Assembly: GCF_902167145.1 (NCBI RefSeq)
Contig: NC_050104.1
Span: 8,206,001-8,270,000, forward strand
Direction: 5' to 3'
Source of the DNA: Zea mays
Taxonomy: Eukaryota > Streptophyta > Magnoliopsida > Poales > Poaceae
DNA: 64,000 nt
Each line of letters starts with the position of its first letter. The stretch's first letter is position 1. Positions 11,164-22,081 of the stretch are shown one piece after another. Below the pieces are notes generated by a model, which saw only the letters and a list, made by a program, of their open reading frames with translations, was not told the origin of the DNA and searched no databases. Position numbers and translations under genes: made by a program.

Positions 11164-14100
11164 ATGCTAGTGGGCAACTGGCCTTTCCCATAGGCTATGA
11201 CACAGCATAAGAAGAAAGCTTCGCTCAGCCTAAGTCAATAGGGTATGATCCGTCTCTGGCACGGGCATGGCTAGAATGGGCACGAACTGGTCATTGTCAT
11301 AGGGATGCTAGCCATGGTGTAGTAGCATGATTATAATAGGGTTGAGGTCAAACTTTCTATTTGAATAGGGACCAGTTAATATATACATTTTGAAACTAGA
11401 AGGTGTTTCCTTAGCTTCAAAGTCTGGGTCGAATAAAGAGAAACTCCACTGGTAATGTGAAAAGAGCCCTACCCGCCTTCATAGAAGATAAGACGGAACA
11501 AACTTCTTCTTTGAAACTAGGCTAAGGCTTGTATTCTTTAAAGTATTTGTTTTCATTCTTTACCTTTCTTGCAGCTTTGGAAAGAGTTATCCAGCAAAAT
11601 GAGATTCAAGTCCCTTGCCCTGGTACTTTCCTTATGATAGATGGTAGTTCGGTCGTTTATTCGCCCTCTCCCTAGTTTCAGTGAAGAATTGCTTGCTCTA
11701 CCTACTACAAGAAGAACCTATCGTAGCATACTATGGAAAATTGAAGGGTGTGCGGACTTAATGACAAAGATTAAGGCCAGTACCTGTGTGTACTTGTGGT
11801 GTGGTATAGTAAGTGGTAAAAGGCAGGCTACTAAAGCGTCCGATGTGTGCACCTTTTTCACTGCTTCTACTAAGCCTTTTTGCATGGATTACGAACAAGA
11901 CCCTCCTTCATCCCTATTGCTTCATGCTATGCTCTAAAAAAGCATTACCATTCATCCTCTCATTTTCCATAAGAGCAAAAGCAAGCTCAAAATCCAGAAA
12001 CTGCGTTCGCAGCGGAACGGAAAGAAGACCCTTCCATTTTACTTTGAGGTGAAATGCAGAGAGTACACCAATTAATGTCTGCGAGTTAGGCACCAAGAGC
12101 AATAAGAAAGCGTTGGAAATGTTGGCTAATGGATGCAAATCTCATCCTTTGTCTTTGAGTTTATCTCTACCGCTGACGTCCACAACACTGCCTGGATTGA
12201 GACTCATTATCTCCTCTTGCCCCTACTTCTATGAGAGAATCATCCCACTTTAAGCCATATATCCCCCACATTGCTAATTAGTTTCTTTGCCAAAGTTTTT
12301 ATTTCGGTATGTTATTTGAATACCGAACTTATGTTCAAGCTATTTTTTAATAACCTTCACTGCAACAGGATAGATCCCTTTCACTTGAGATTCTTATTAA
12401 TTATAGAGCTATCCAGCCTTTTCTTCCTTCTTTCCACATCAAATCCACAGCACGCATGCTCAGGTTAAAAAGTCTTAAGTTAGACCATCTTCGCCAACTT
12501 ATGCATGGATCCAAAAACGATATTCCTGCTTGACACACTTTGCCTTTACCCAGGATCACTCTTCTTCGGAAAAGCATACTCCATCTACTTTTTAATAGCT
12601 CCACTAAATGCTATTGCGTGAGGGTACTGTGCACCTACTTACATCTTAGCCTTGTACTGCGCCGGGTGCTTTGCTCACTATGAAAGCTGGTAATAAGATT
12701 CGATATAAGGAATGACTCAGCTACGCTTCCTTCTTCCGCACCAGTAGCTTCTAAGTCCAAATAAGGTTATTTCCTGGTCAATCGATCACATGATGACTTC
12801 TTCAATAACTCTTTGACCCTAACTATGTATGCATCTGCTTTGCCAATAATGAGATTTCCAAGCATTCCAGGCTTTGACACCACCTTTTTCTAGGCCATGT
12901 CAGAGCTAAAAAGAAGTTGTTAATTGATAAATAAAAGCAAAGAGATTTGAGCCATATGCATAAAGCTTAAACTTACTTATTGGCATACGAGCAGAAGCAC
13001 AGGAAATGATGAGAGGCGCGCAGCGATTGATTACTAGCATATTCAATTAGACAGGTTTCTTTTCAATCAACACAAGCAGCAGGCGTAGCTTTTCATTCAC
13101 TCGCTCTAAGCACGGGAATAGAATAAAGGTATGGGTCCCCCACCTTACCATCCGTTCTGTCAGACCAATTGCTAAAGAGTTTTATTCGATTTGAGACAAT
13201 CAGGAGATGGGCCTTTCTCAAATTGAACAGCCGGCCGCTACTAAGCTATACTATATATAGGCTCTAAAGGTCTTACTTTAAGAGTACTCCTATTATGTAT
13301 GGGTGGATCCGCTCTACGTAATGAAGCCAGCCTAATTGGATAGCAGCAGGACTTGCGAAGTACCCAGGCAGGATAGTAAGCTACTCATAAGGTTTTAGGG
13401 AATGGCGTTTGGACTCCAAGTCTATGCCTCCAACCATGTTACAAGTGCCCAAGTCTAAGTTCTTCCAAGAGTTCAGACAGGGGATAGGGTATTTACCGGT
13501 AAGCTCTTTCTCAATGCATATTTTAAAATCGATGGGGGTGGGTCGGATTTGAAAAGAAAGGACCCCTATTATGGAAGTAGCTCAGTCAGTCAGCTATCTT
13601 GAACGTTCTTTGCAAGCACTATTGAGCACTAAGCAACTCTTGCTGTCCCTAAAGGGCCCTTCTACCTTTTCAGAGATAGCTGGTACATGACATCCATTAT
13701 ATGCTATTTTGGAAGTGAGAGAATGCACAACATACTGACAGATAGGCCAAAGGCTCCCTTGGCTCCAAAAAGGAAGGACGGTGCCCTCTTTCTCGCTACA
13801 TCGGTTTTCGTTTGGTTTATGCTTGCTTTCGTACTGTGTGTGATCTTTCCGACCTCTTCTCTTCCTTTCTTTTTGGCGAAGCGAAGAGAAAAAACGGGAC
13901 CATGAGCACAGGAGCCGCAGGCGAGGGTACATGGACCGCATACAGGGTAGTTCCCCGCACTTGAAGCATAGCCCACGAGCACGGCGATAAGTTCGTTTGG
14001 TAAACAAACGGCTCTGCCCTAGCTTCTACTTCCTAGTTTAGTTGATATCTAGGTTCCAGTGTAGTAAGTCTTCCAAATGTATAAACACTTTTCTGGTGTG

Positions 14101-15109
14101 GTTGAACCTATGATTATGATCGGTTGGGCGATCCGCCTATAGCCAGCCTTGGTCCAGGGCGAGCATTCACAAAGGTTTTTCTTCTAAAGGAAAGAGGGCT
14201 AAGAAGTTCCAGGTGAGCGATCTACTCATCTTCCTGCTAAAGGCAATCTCTATTACCGGAACGTTTTTTCTTATTCTTTACCCAGGCAGGCCTATCTCAG
14301 TTCCGTTAGTAGTTAAAGAATATAAGGTACCATGATGTATTATTAGTTGGAACCAAGCATTATAGAAAGTACTAGTTATTACAAGCCTAGGTAGAGTGCT
14401 TTTATCCAGCCAGGTGAAGCTCCACTCAACAGCTTCCATCCGCTGGGCTCTTCTTTACAGTACAGGCCATCAACAAGTAGAGGAAGGTCGATTGGATCAT
14501 GTCCGAATCCCATTGCAGAAGAGTGAAAAGCAGATTTATGTATACATACCATATGACTGAACAACTCTTTTGACTGCAGACCCGTAGGAGGAAGGTGGAG
14601 TTAGTTAGATGAATTGCACCCGACATGGCTCGATGCGTCGCAGCACGCCATCCGTGGAAGAACACACATGAATAGAATAGGCCTCCATACTTGCCCAGCC
14701 CACAGCAAGCATCAGTGGTGGTCACAAAACCTGCACATTGTAATTCGATCATAATGTGAGTGCTTCCCCAGAGGCAGAAGCTGAGTCTACAAAAAGGTGG
14801 GAGCATAAAATGTAGGTGAGTCAATTGCGTGTGGCCTTCAAGTATTTCGTATTGTAACAATATTCAATCGGCATCCAAACAAAGGTGCATGTACGGTTCC
14901 TAAGGGATACAATTTTGTCCTAATCAACCAAACAAGCAACGGATTGAGCAACTAGCGCTAGGCGCATCCGTTTTCTTGCTTCATCGAGAAAGATTAAATA
15001 AGTTGATAGCGCGATCTCGTACTAACACATACTCTCTAAATATTGAAGAACTTGCATGCGGCCACAACCGCGGTATGAGTTCTGATCTCAGACTTTGTTT
15101 GGGGGCTGC
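11164..15109. other. Mitochondrial intergenic DNA
   Basis: About 3.9 kb with no gene I can recognise. Open frames of 60-150 codons occur on both strands but carry no known motif. The low GC content and the lack of repeat or LTR structure fit grass mitochondrial spacer DNA. Confidence 0.5.
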
Positions 15110-15218
15110 TTGCCCCTTCGCGTCGACAAGGAAACTATGGACGACAATGGGTTTAGAATTAGAATAGAACGAGGACCCTATCGAACAAATAGAGGAAAGG
15201 GCAGAAAGGGGCAAAAGT
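15110..15218 (+). pseudogene. rps19: Possible 3' remnant of rps19
   Basis: A short Arg/Lys-rich stretch ends in ...RKGQK and a stop about 17 bases before the rps3 start. In plant mitochondria rps19 normally sits directly before rps3, and its C-terminus has a similar RTN..GRK..KK pattern. An upstream FASTRK-like piece is in another frame, so the copy would be frameshifted. The position makes rps19 likely; the match is short. Confidence 0.4.
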
Positions 15219-15234
15219 AAAGTCTAAGCGACAT

Positions 15235-15714
15235 ATGGCACGAAAAGGAAATCCAATTTCGGTAAGACTTGATCTGAATCGTAGTTCAGATCCAAGTCGG
15301 TTCAGTGAGGGCGACCGCGAAAGTCACCGAATGGGTTCGGTCCGTCTTTTCCTGATCTTTGTTTGTCCCCCCAAAGGCGTGAGAGGACGTTGTAGATGTC
15401 CGGGACGGACACGACTTCTTCTAACGCTAGAAGACCACAGGAAGAAACCCGGGACCAGAGCATGTCGTGAAAGACGCACACGGGGCGGGCGTGCTTCGGA
15501 TCAATGTCCCCAGAAGCAAGGAGTATGCCTGCGTGTTTCGACGAGAACACCGAAAAAACCTAATTCAGCTCTACGTAAGATAGCAAAAGTACGGTTGAGC
15601 AATCGACATGATATATTTGCTCACATTCCAGGCAAAGGTCATAATTCGCAGGAACATTCTATAGTCTTAGTCAGAGGGGGTAGAGTGAAAGATTCGCCAG
15701 GGAAGAGGCTCTGA
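15235..15714 (+). pseudogene. Chimeric frame: rps3 exon 1 and intron fused to rps12
   Basis: An open frame of 159 codons. It begins as mitochondrial ribosomal protein S3 ([19 protein letters not shown]), whose exon 1 ends near 15308. It then runs through what should be rps3 group II intron sequence and from about 15455-15490 becomes ribosomal protein S12 ([20 protein letters not shown] onward). The S12 part stops after RVKDSPG, so its C-terminus is missing, and it ends KRL. Neither protein is complete, so function is unlikely. The codons for HNSQEHS and KDSPG are in the unedited state (Ser where editing gives Leu), as expected of mitochondrial DNA. The stop is two bases before the DNA polymerase ATG. 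Confidence 0.8.
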
Positions 15715-15716
15715 AA

Positions 15717-18464
15717 ATGGAATTGAAAAATGACTGCTCTACTCTACAAAATGGCAATACTTTCCGTGGATATCTGAACGAGTTACAAAAGTACTACAGA
15801 GGAAGATCCAGATCTTACCGTTTGTATGAACGACAAATCACTGTTGTACAGGAGTTCAAGGAACCATACCCGACACCTGCTAGCACTGAGACGCTTAGTA
15901 TAGCATATATGGAGCTCATGAATATGCATGCCTATCCGCAAATCCAGGGTGGGGCCAAGTTCACCCTTCAACTTAGATTAAAAACAGACGACGATATAGC
16001 TAATATTACCATAACCACAGCCATTAGGCTTACATATGCGGACGGTACGCTAATTCCTAAGGAGTTCATTTTCCAGGAAATCTATAAAGCAGTCAAGGTG
16101 TTTGCAGAAAACTACGGCGATTCTGAGGTCCTGGCTATCATGATAAGTTGTTATACCGATGGGTGTTTAGATGTAGTACGACTTCCTACTAAAGAAGAAT
16201 CTGATAATTCTTTAAAGAATGTTTTCTATAAGTATTGCGAAATCACTAATTTTAAAAAACCTATGACGCCCAAAAACCAGCATAAAGTAGCTCGCTATAA
16301 TTGCTATATAACAAAAGAAAATCAAGTGATAAAGAACAAAACGAAATTCATAGTGGCCGATCTAGAAACGATTCCCTATAAATTAGGAGAAAACGACGAA
16401 TACAATACACACGTCCCCTACGCAGGGGGGTATATGACGATTGATACGGATAAGGGATTAGATGAAAATAAAATTATAATGTTCTATGCTGATGACTACA
16501 AAATACTATACGAAGATTTTAAGTCAATGAGTACAAAGATGCTCACAATTATGATGAACAGGTTGATCAAAGAAGCCAGATCAGCAAGAACATGTTTGGT
16601 AGTATACTTTCATAATTTAGGTCAGTTCGATGGTCTTTTTATACTAAGGCATTTAACAATGGAACACAGGGGTTTGGTAGTAGAACCCTTGGTTCGAAAC
16701 CGTATTATTTACAAGATAAGTGTCTATACAGTATCCCCCAAGGGCAGGCGAAAGAACATATTGTCGTTCCAAGACTCATACCACCTTTTTAAAGGTAAAT
16801 TAGAAGAACTAGCCCGTTGTTTTTGTCCTAAACTAAACGGTAAGGGTGTTATCAACCACGACAGTGTTTCGCTCGACAATCTGGGGATATATAAGGACGA
16901 TTACTTATCTTACCTAAAACAAGATATTATGCTACTAGGCGCTGTTATGCTCGAAGCAAAAGCTATCTATTATGATTTGTATCAGGTCGACATACTTAAT
17001 CGATTAACAATATCTTCACTGGCCCTCTCCATCTTTAGGCGTAAATACATAAACGATAGTGAAAAGAATAGGATCTACATCCTAAACGACAATGAAGAAC
17101 AATTCATTAGGAGTGGATACTACGGCGGTCATACAGATGTATATCTACCTACGGGGGAACATTTGAAGTATTACGATGTGAATTCTCTATACCCCTATTC
17201 TATGTTATCAGAGATGCCAGCGGGCAAGCCTAGATGGAAAAATAATCTTGGGTTAAAGAAAACCAAGATTGAGCTGAAGGATATGTTTGGTTTCATTAAA
17301 GCGTTCATAATATGCCCTGCTGACATGCACAAGCCATTTCTACCTTATAAACAGAGTGACGGTACGCTCATATTTCCAACTGGTAGGTTTATAGGTGTCT
17401 ATTTTTCTGAGGAGCTAAAGTATGCTGTAAGTATCGGTTACAAGGTCTACCCAATCTGCGGCTATCTGTTTGACAGAATGGAATCACCATTCAAGGATTT
17501 TGTGAATGATATCTACCGAAGAAGGCTTGAAGCAAAGGCTAGAGGGGAGAAAGCTTTAGATTTTATTCACAAGACCACTATGAATAGTCTCTACGGCAGG
17601 TTTGGTATTAACCCTGAAAGCACTACCACCTTAATTCTTAATAAAGAAGAAGCACTCAAATTCCCTATGGAGCATGAAGGATTTATGCATAGTGAAGAAC
17701 TATGTGCTGATAGGTTCCTCATAACCTACAAAAATAAAAGAAGTGCTGAATTACAGCGAAAACGCGAAAAACCCCCGGCTAATGCAGCAGTGCAAATCTC
17801 AGCAGCCGTCACAGCCTATGCGAGGATACATATGTATCCATATATAGCAAGGGAGGATTGCTACTATACTGATACGGATTCTATTGTTGTTAAGCACCCT
17901 CTTCCCGCTGATGAAGTATCTGCGACCAAATTAGGTGCTTTCAAGCTAGAACACGATGTTACTAAAGGGGTCTTCCTAGCTCCCAAGTCCTACATGTTAC
18001 AGACGGTAAGAGATGAGCAGATCGTGAAGCATAAAGGTGCTGGAAAAATAATGGCTAATGAGAAGTGGTTCATAAACCAGCTAGATGACCCTCATCTCAA
18101 GCATACTTTCGAATACGAACTAAAGTTCAGTAGGAACTGGCATAAGCTGCTGGTGGAAAAGAAAACAGCGCGTATCACTATGGGTATAGAAAGTAAGAAG
18201 CGAGACTTCGTTTTTGACCGGTATGGTAAATGGGTTGGAACTAAACCTATTCATGTAGGAGATGGGGATGTTAATAGTTTGAATCCCACATCCTATAAGC
18301 TAATTAAGAGCTTGCTGGAGCAGAATGAGGATCTCCGAGTAGAACTCGCTAAATCTGAACAGATGAAATCTGGTACACAGAATATCAAAGATTCTAGTAA
18401 GAAGAAAGCTTCTAAGAAGAAGTCTGACAACCCTGATAAGAAAGCTGAAAAAATAGATAGATAA
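15717..18464 (+). CDS. Family B DNA polymerase of linear mitochondrial plasmid type
   Basis: An intact 915-codon protein-primed type DNA polymerase, as encoded by linear mitochondrial plasmids such as maize S1. The 3'-5' exonuclease motifs are present: VADLET (D~215, E~217), HNLGQFDG (~299-305) and YLKQD (~402). The polymerase motifs are DVNSLYPYS (~487), KTTMNSLYG (~619) and YTDTDS (~717). The length is close to the ~900-residue plasmid enzymes. The C-terminus is a Lys/Ser-rich tail. ATG 15717 follows the rps12-fragment stop by two bases. No terminal inverted repeats are seen, so this is an integrated plasmid fragment in mitochondrial DNA carried to the nucleus. Expression in the nucleus would need new signals; none are evident. 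Confidence 0.9.
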   Translation: MELKNDCSTLQNGNTFRGYLNELQKYYRGRSRSYRLYERQITVVQEFKEPYPTPASTETLSIAYMELMNMHAYPQIQGGAKFTLQLRLKTDDDIANITITTAIRLTYADGTLIPKEFIFQEIYKAVKVFAENYGDSEVLAIMISCYTDGCLDVVRLPTKEESDNSLKNVFYKYCEITNFKKPMTPKNQHKVARYNCYITKENQVIKNKTKFIVADLETIPYKLGENDEYNTHVPYAGGYMTIDTDKGLDENKIIMFYADDYKILYEDFKSMSTKMLTIMMNRLIKEARSARTCLVVYFHNLGQFDGLFILRHLTMEHRGLVVEPLVRNRIIYKISVYTVSPKGRRKNILSFQDSYHLFKGKLEELARCFCPKLNGKGVINHDSVSLDNLGIYKDDYLSYLKQDIMLLGAVMLEAKAIYYDLYQVDILNRLTISSLALSIFRRKYINDSEKNRIYILNDNEEQFIRSGYYGGHTDVYLPTGEHLKYYDVNSLYPYSMLSEMPAGKPRWKNNLGLKKTKIELKDMFGFIKAFIICPADMHKPFLPYKQSDGTLIFPTGRFIGVYFSEELKYAVSIGYKVYPICGYLFDRMESPFKDFVNDIYRRRLEAKARGEKALDFIHKTTMNSLYGRFGINPESTTTLILNKEEALKFPMEHEGFMHSEELCADRFLITYKNKRSAELQRKREKPPANAAVQISAAVTAYARIHMYPYIAREDCYYTDTDSIVVKHPLPADEVSATKLGAFKLEHDVTKGVFLAPKSYMLQTVRDEQIVKHKGAGKIMANEKWFINQLDDPHLKHTFEYELKFSRNWHKLLVEKKTARITMGIESKKRDFVFDRYGKWVGTKPIHVGDGDVNSLNPTSYKLIKSLLEQNEDLRVELAKSEQMKSGTQNIKDSSKKKASKKKSDNPDKKAEKIDR

Positions 18465-19934
18465 GATAACCCGCAAGATCAATCAAAACAAAATCGAGTA
18501 AGAAAAGCTGGAGATCTATCCACCATCGAGGGTACACTCCTGCGGTACAACCCTAACCACATCTACCATCACTAGGCCTCCCCCTACCCATCATTTTGAT
18601 TTCTACAGTCCTATAGTTGGGTATAAGTTCAGAGGGCTGAAGCGAAGAGCTAATCTCCTTGCTGGTGAAGAGTAGCGAGTTGGAAAAAAGATCGATCGCC
18701 CCTCTAAGAGCCGAGTAGCATCATGGTAGATATCTTCTGCGAGGTAGGCTTTCCTATCTGCCGAGTAGACCTATCATACTAGCCGAGTACTCCTATCATA
18801 CTGGATGAAAAGATTAAGGGTGAGGCCTTGGGTGCATCTATTTCAGCACTCTCCCTTCTTCAAGGATGTACTGTACATTACGGAGATAAATTCATTGAAG
18901 TACATCTTTCCCCTACTATTGTGTCTACTTTTATCAAACCTTTGCCTTTACCGCGTTAGCCTAGTTAATAATATGATATATAGTTAAAAAAATTCTATCT
19001 AATAATAGCAACCTTCCTCGTAATACCAACCTTAGCTACCTCCCTCTACCCTTCTATCGAGAGTAGCTATCCATCATGAAACAAAGATTAGCTTTCTTTT
19101 TATTTCTTGAGTGTGGATACTTGAATTCCGACTTATATGTTGATATAGTATCAATATTGATATAGAACGATCAAAAATAGGTGGTTGATAATTGTGCAAC
19201 TATACTCTTTTAGTGTGGACGTACTACCACCAACACCCACTCAACCTTTTATTCGTTACTAATTCATTAGCTGTACTAAGTCTTGCTTGAGGGAATAGGG
19301 TTAAGCCGTCCTCACGAGGTATAATAGCATTATCTCTTCAACGTCGCTTGATGATCATTTTCTCTTTAAAGAGAGTCTAACTCCCTCTTGTCCAGATACA
19401 GAATCCATTCCTTGGTATTACTCTTCCTTTCAAGGATCTCACTTTGTAGGCTATACATTCAATAAAATGCACATTTCTTTTACGTTCTATAGTATCAATT
19501 CCTTTCCTTACAATCACTCTATCCTTTCTTCACCTTTTATTCTATGTATTCAACCTAGGATACCAATCCCTTCCCTTTATGAATCCGAGCTCGCCCTCCG
19601 GGGGGATGAAGGAAAACTGCATTATTTGTTATCGTCCAACCACCTCAGCTTTGGAATACCTAATAACATACCTCCCTAGTTCCCCGCTATCGCTATCAGC
19701 CTTAAAGCCAACCTGATATGGCGAACAAAAGAAACCTAGCTTGAGCCTTCACTCTACCTAGAACCTAATTACTACCTAGCTTTACCTTCGCGGGTATTCT
19801 TACAATAGGGATACCATGATCAAATGTCTTCTGAATTCCACACCTCAAGGCAGCCATCCTCATAAAGGATAAGAGCTTTGTCATTGTTTTCGGCCAGTAA
19901 TAACCCCTCGGACTCAATCTCTCTTTTGACTCTA
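18465..19934. other. Mitochondrial intergenic DNA
   Basis: No gene recognised. A short run at about 18700-18800 repeats GCCGAGTA and CTATCATACT motifs. Confidence 0.5.
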
Positions 19935-20507
19935 TATATGTGGGCACCTGATATCTATGAGGGTTCACCCACCCCGGTGACAGCATTCCTTTCTATTGCG
20001 CCTAAAATCTCTATTTCTGCAAATATGTCACGTGTTTCTATTGTTGCTTCCTATGGGGGTACATTACAACAAATCTTCTTTTTCTGCAGCATTGCTTCTA
20101 TGATCTTAGGAGCACTGGCCGCCATGGCCCAAACGAAAGTAAAAAGACCTCTAGCTCATAGTTCGATTGGACATGTAGGTTATATTCGTACTGGTTTCTC
20201 ATGTGGAACCATAGAAGGAATTCAATCACTACTAATTGGTATATTTATTTATGCATCAATGACGATAGATGCATTCGCCATAGTTCCAGCATTACGGCAA
20301 ACCCGTGTCAAATATATAGCGGATTTGGGCGCTCTAGCCAAAACGAATCCTATTTTGGCTATGACCTTCTCCATTACAATGTTCTCATACGCAGGAATAC
20401 CCCCGTTAGCCGGCTTTTGTAGCAAATTCTATTTGTTCTTCGCCGCTTTGGGTTGTGGGGCTTACTTCCTAGCCCCAGTGGGAGTAGTGACTAGCGTTAT
20501 AGGTCGT
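19935..20507 (+). pseudogene. nad2: nad2 exon 4 (NADH dehydrogenase subunit 2)
   Basis: Encodes the central membrane part of complex I subunit 2 (WAPDIYEGSPTPVTAFLS, LGALAAMAQTKVKRPLAHSS, AGIPPLAGFCSKFYLFFAAL). The frame is open from 19878, but homology starts at about 19935. The end near 20507 (VVTSVIGR) gives the usual exon length of about 573 bp. Exons 1-3, needed for a whole protein, are not in the window, so this copy cannot be functional here. In mitochondria nad2 is joined partly by trans-splicing. Some residues (NMSRVSIVASYGG) depart from the usual sequence. Confidence 0.88.
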
Positions 20508-21891
20508 TGGGCGGCCGGAAGGTTGCCATGAGTAAGGTTGGGAGACCGAAGGCTGTTTTCCGTGCACCGGACACGTAGCTTACCGAATCAGTTGCAACAC
20601 AGATGGGAATGCATGCTACGAAAGACAGGGTCGAGTCTGATACATCAACCGTCGACTCCATATCCTTGTACGAGTCCACAATCACTACACGAGATGAACC
20701 TGGGTTTGGTGAATGGAAGTTGGCCTTAGGTGTAATAGGACTCCCAGTTACTGCGCGCGATCGTATACTGGGGTGCTCCCCGTCGGTTGTTGGAACGACG
20801 CGAGCCGGGCCTCGATTCCTTTCATAAAGATGAAGGGACAGAGGTGACTAATTCCCCATCTCATTTGGGGCGGAAAACGAATCGACATCTCGATGTGATA
20901 CAGCCCTTTCCATTTTCGTTGGGAAAGAACGGCGAAGTCCATCCGAACCCTCCAATGAAGAAATAAGAGGAGAGCAAAGCGCCAATGGCGCGCGAAGGCG
21001 GAAGGGGCACGGAGAAATAAAGAAGTGTGGAGGAGAAGCAGCTTCGCTTCCTGGGCCCAAAGCAGTGCTTTGTTTCCTGGCCAAATCAAGGATTTGGGGC
21101 TGATTGCAAAAGATATCTGAATAGAAAGATAGATCCATCCATCTATCCAGATATCTAAAAAAGAATCGATTTTGATTTCATGAAACCTTTGATTCAAAGA
21201 ACTGCGCTTAGCCCCCCCGCTCATGAAACGGCTCTGCTGCAATGGATGGCAGAGGGTCCGTAGTACCCGAAGCACTGGAGTGATCCAGTAGCCGGGAAGG
21301 GGCCTAGAAGTGCCTACTACTACACCACACTACACTTGGCTCTACACATTTACAGAGCTTACCCCTGTCCAGTGTCTGGCAGAACGTTGGGGGCTTCAAT
21401 CGTCGACTCGTTATCCCCATCTCAGCCCAGGCTAACGGAGCCTGACTTATTCAGGGGAGAGAGTGGAGCCTATCGAAGCACTCTTGAGAGTAAGATCCTT
21501 GGCTCCTCTTCATTCTCTACAGGGGTCTCTGCCCACATGGAAGCGGGGCAGAGATGGATAAGATCAAACACGGGAATAAGAAGCATTTAAAATGCCTTTT
21601 TATCATTTTTATAGAGGGGGATGGATAAAGTGGGCAAAACAGACTCACATTTTTCAATCGAAAAGATGGGTTCCTTTTTCGTCTCGACAAAGAAAGAATC
21701 ATATTGAAAACGCTCCTAACCCCTTCGTAGGGCCGTGTATAGTAAGTGATCCGAACCTGCCCGGAGCGAGCCCCCCCTTAGAGGCAAGTGAAGTTGGTGA
21801 GCCGTATGATGGGCAACTATCTCCTGCGGTTCGGAGAGGACTCAGCTGTTAGTTAGTACCCCCTTGGTTTCGGGGTGGACCCTTTCACTCT
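20508..21891 (+). other. Group II intron 4 of nad2
   Basis: About 1.38 kb between exons 4 and 5, matching the size of grass nad2 intron 4. A domain V-like hairpin lies at about 21795-21835 (GAGCCGTATGATGGGCAAC ... GCGGTTC), followed by a domain VI-like stem just before exon 5. No maturase frame is seen inside. Confidence 0.75.
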
Positions 21892-22081
21892 ATTTTATTA
21901 TATACGCTTAGCGAAAAGAATGTTTTTTGATAGACCTAGGACATGGATTCTATATGAACCAATGGATCGTGACAAGTCGTTACTACTAGCAATGACTTCC
22001 TCTTTCATTACTTCATCCTTTCCATATCCCTCTCCCTTGTTCGATCTTACTCATCAAATGGCACTCAGTTCATATCTGTAA
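21892..22081 (+). pseudogene. nad2: nad2 exon 5
   Basis: Encodes the C-terminus of NAD2 (FYYIRLAKRMFFD, RTWILYEPMDRDKSLLLA, HQMALSSYL) and ends at the natural stop. About 190 bp, the expected exon size. Several Ser codons stand where editing normally gives Leu or Phe, so the DNA is unedited. Confidence 0.88.
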
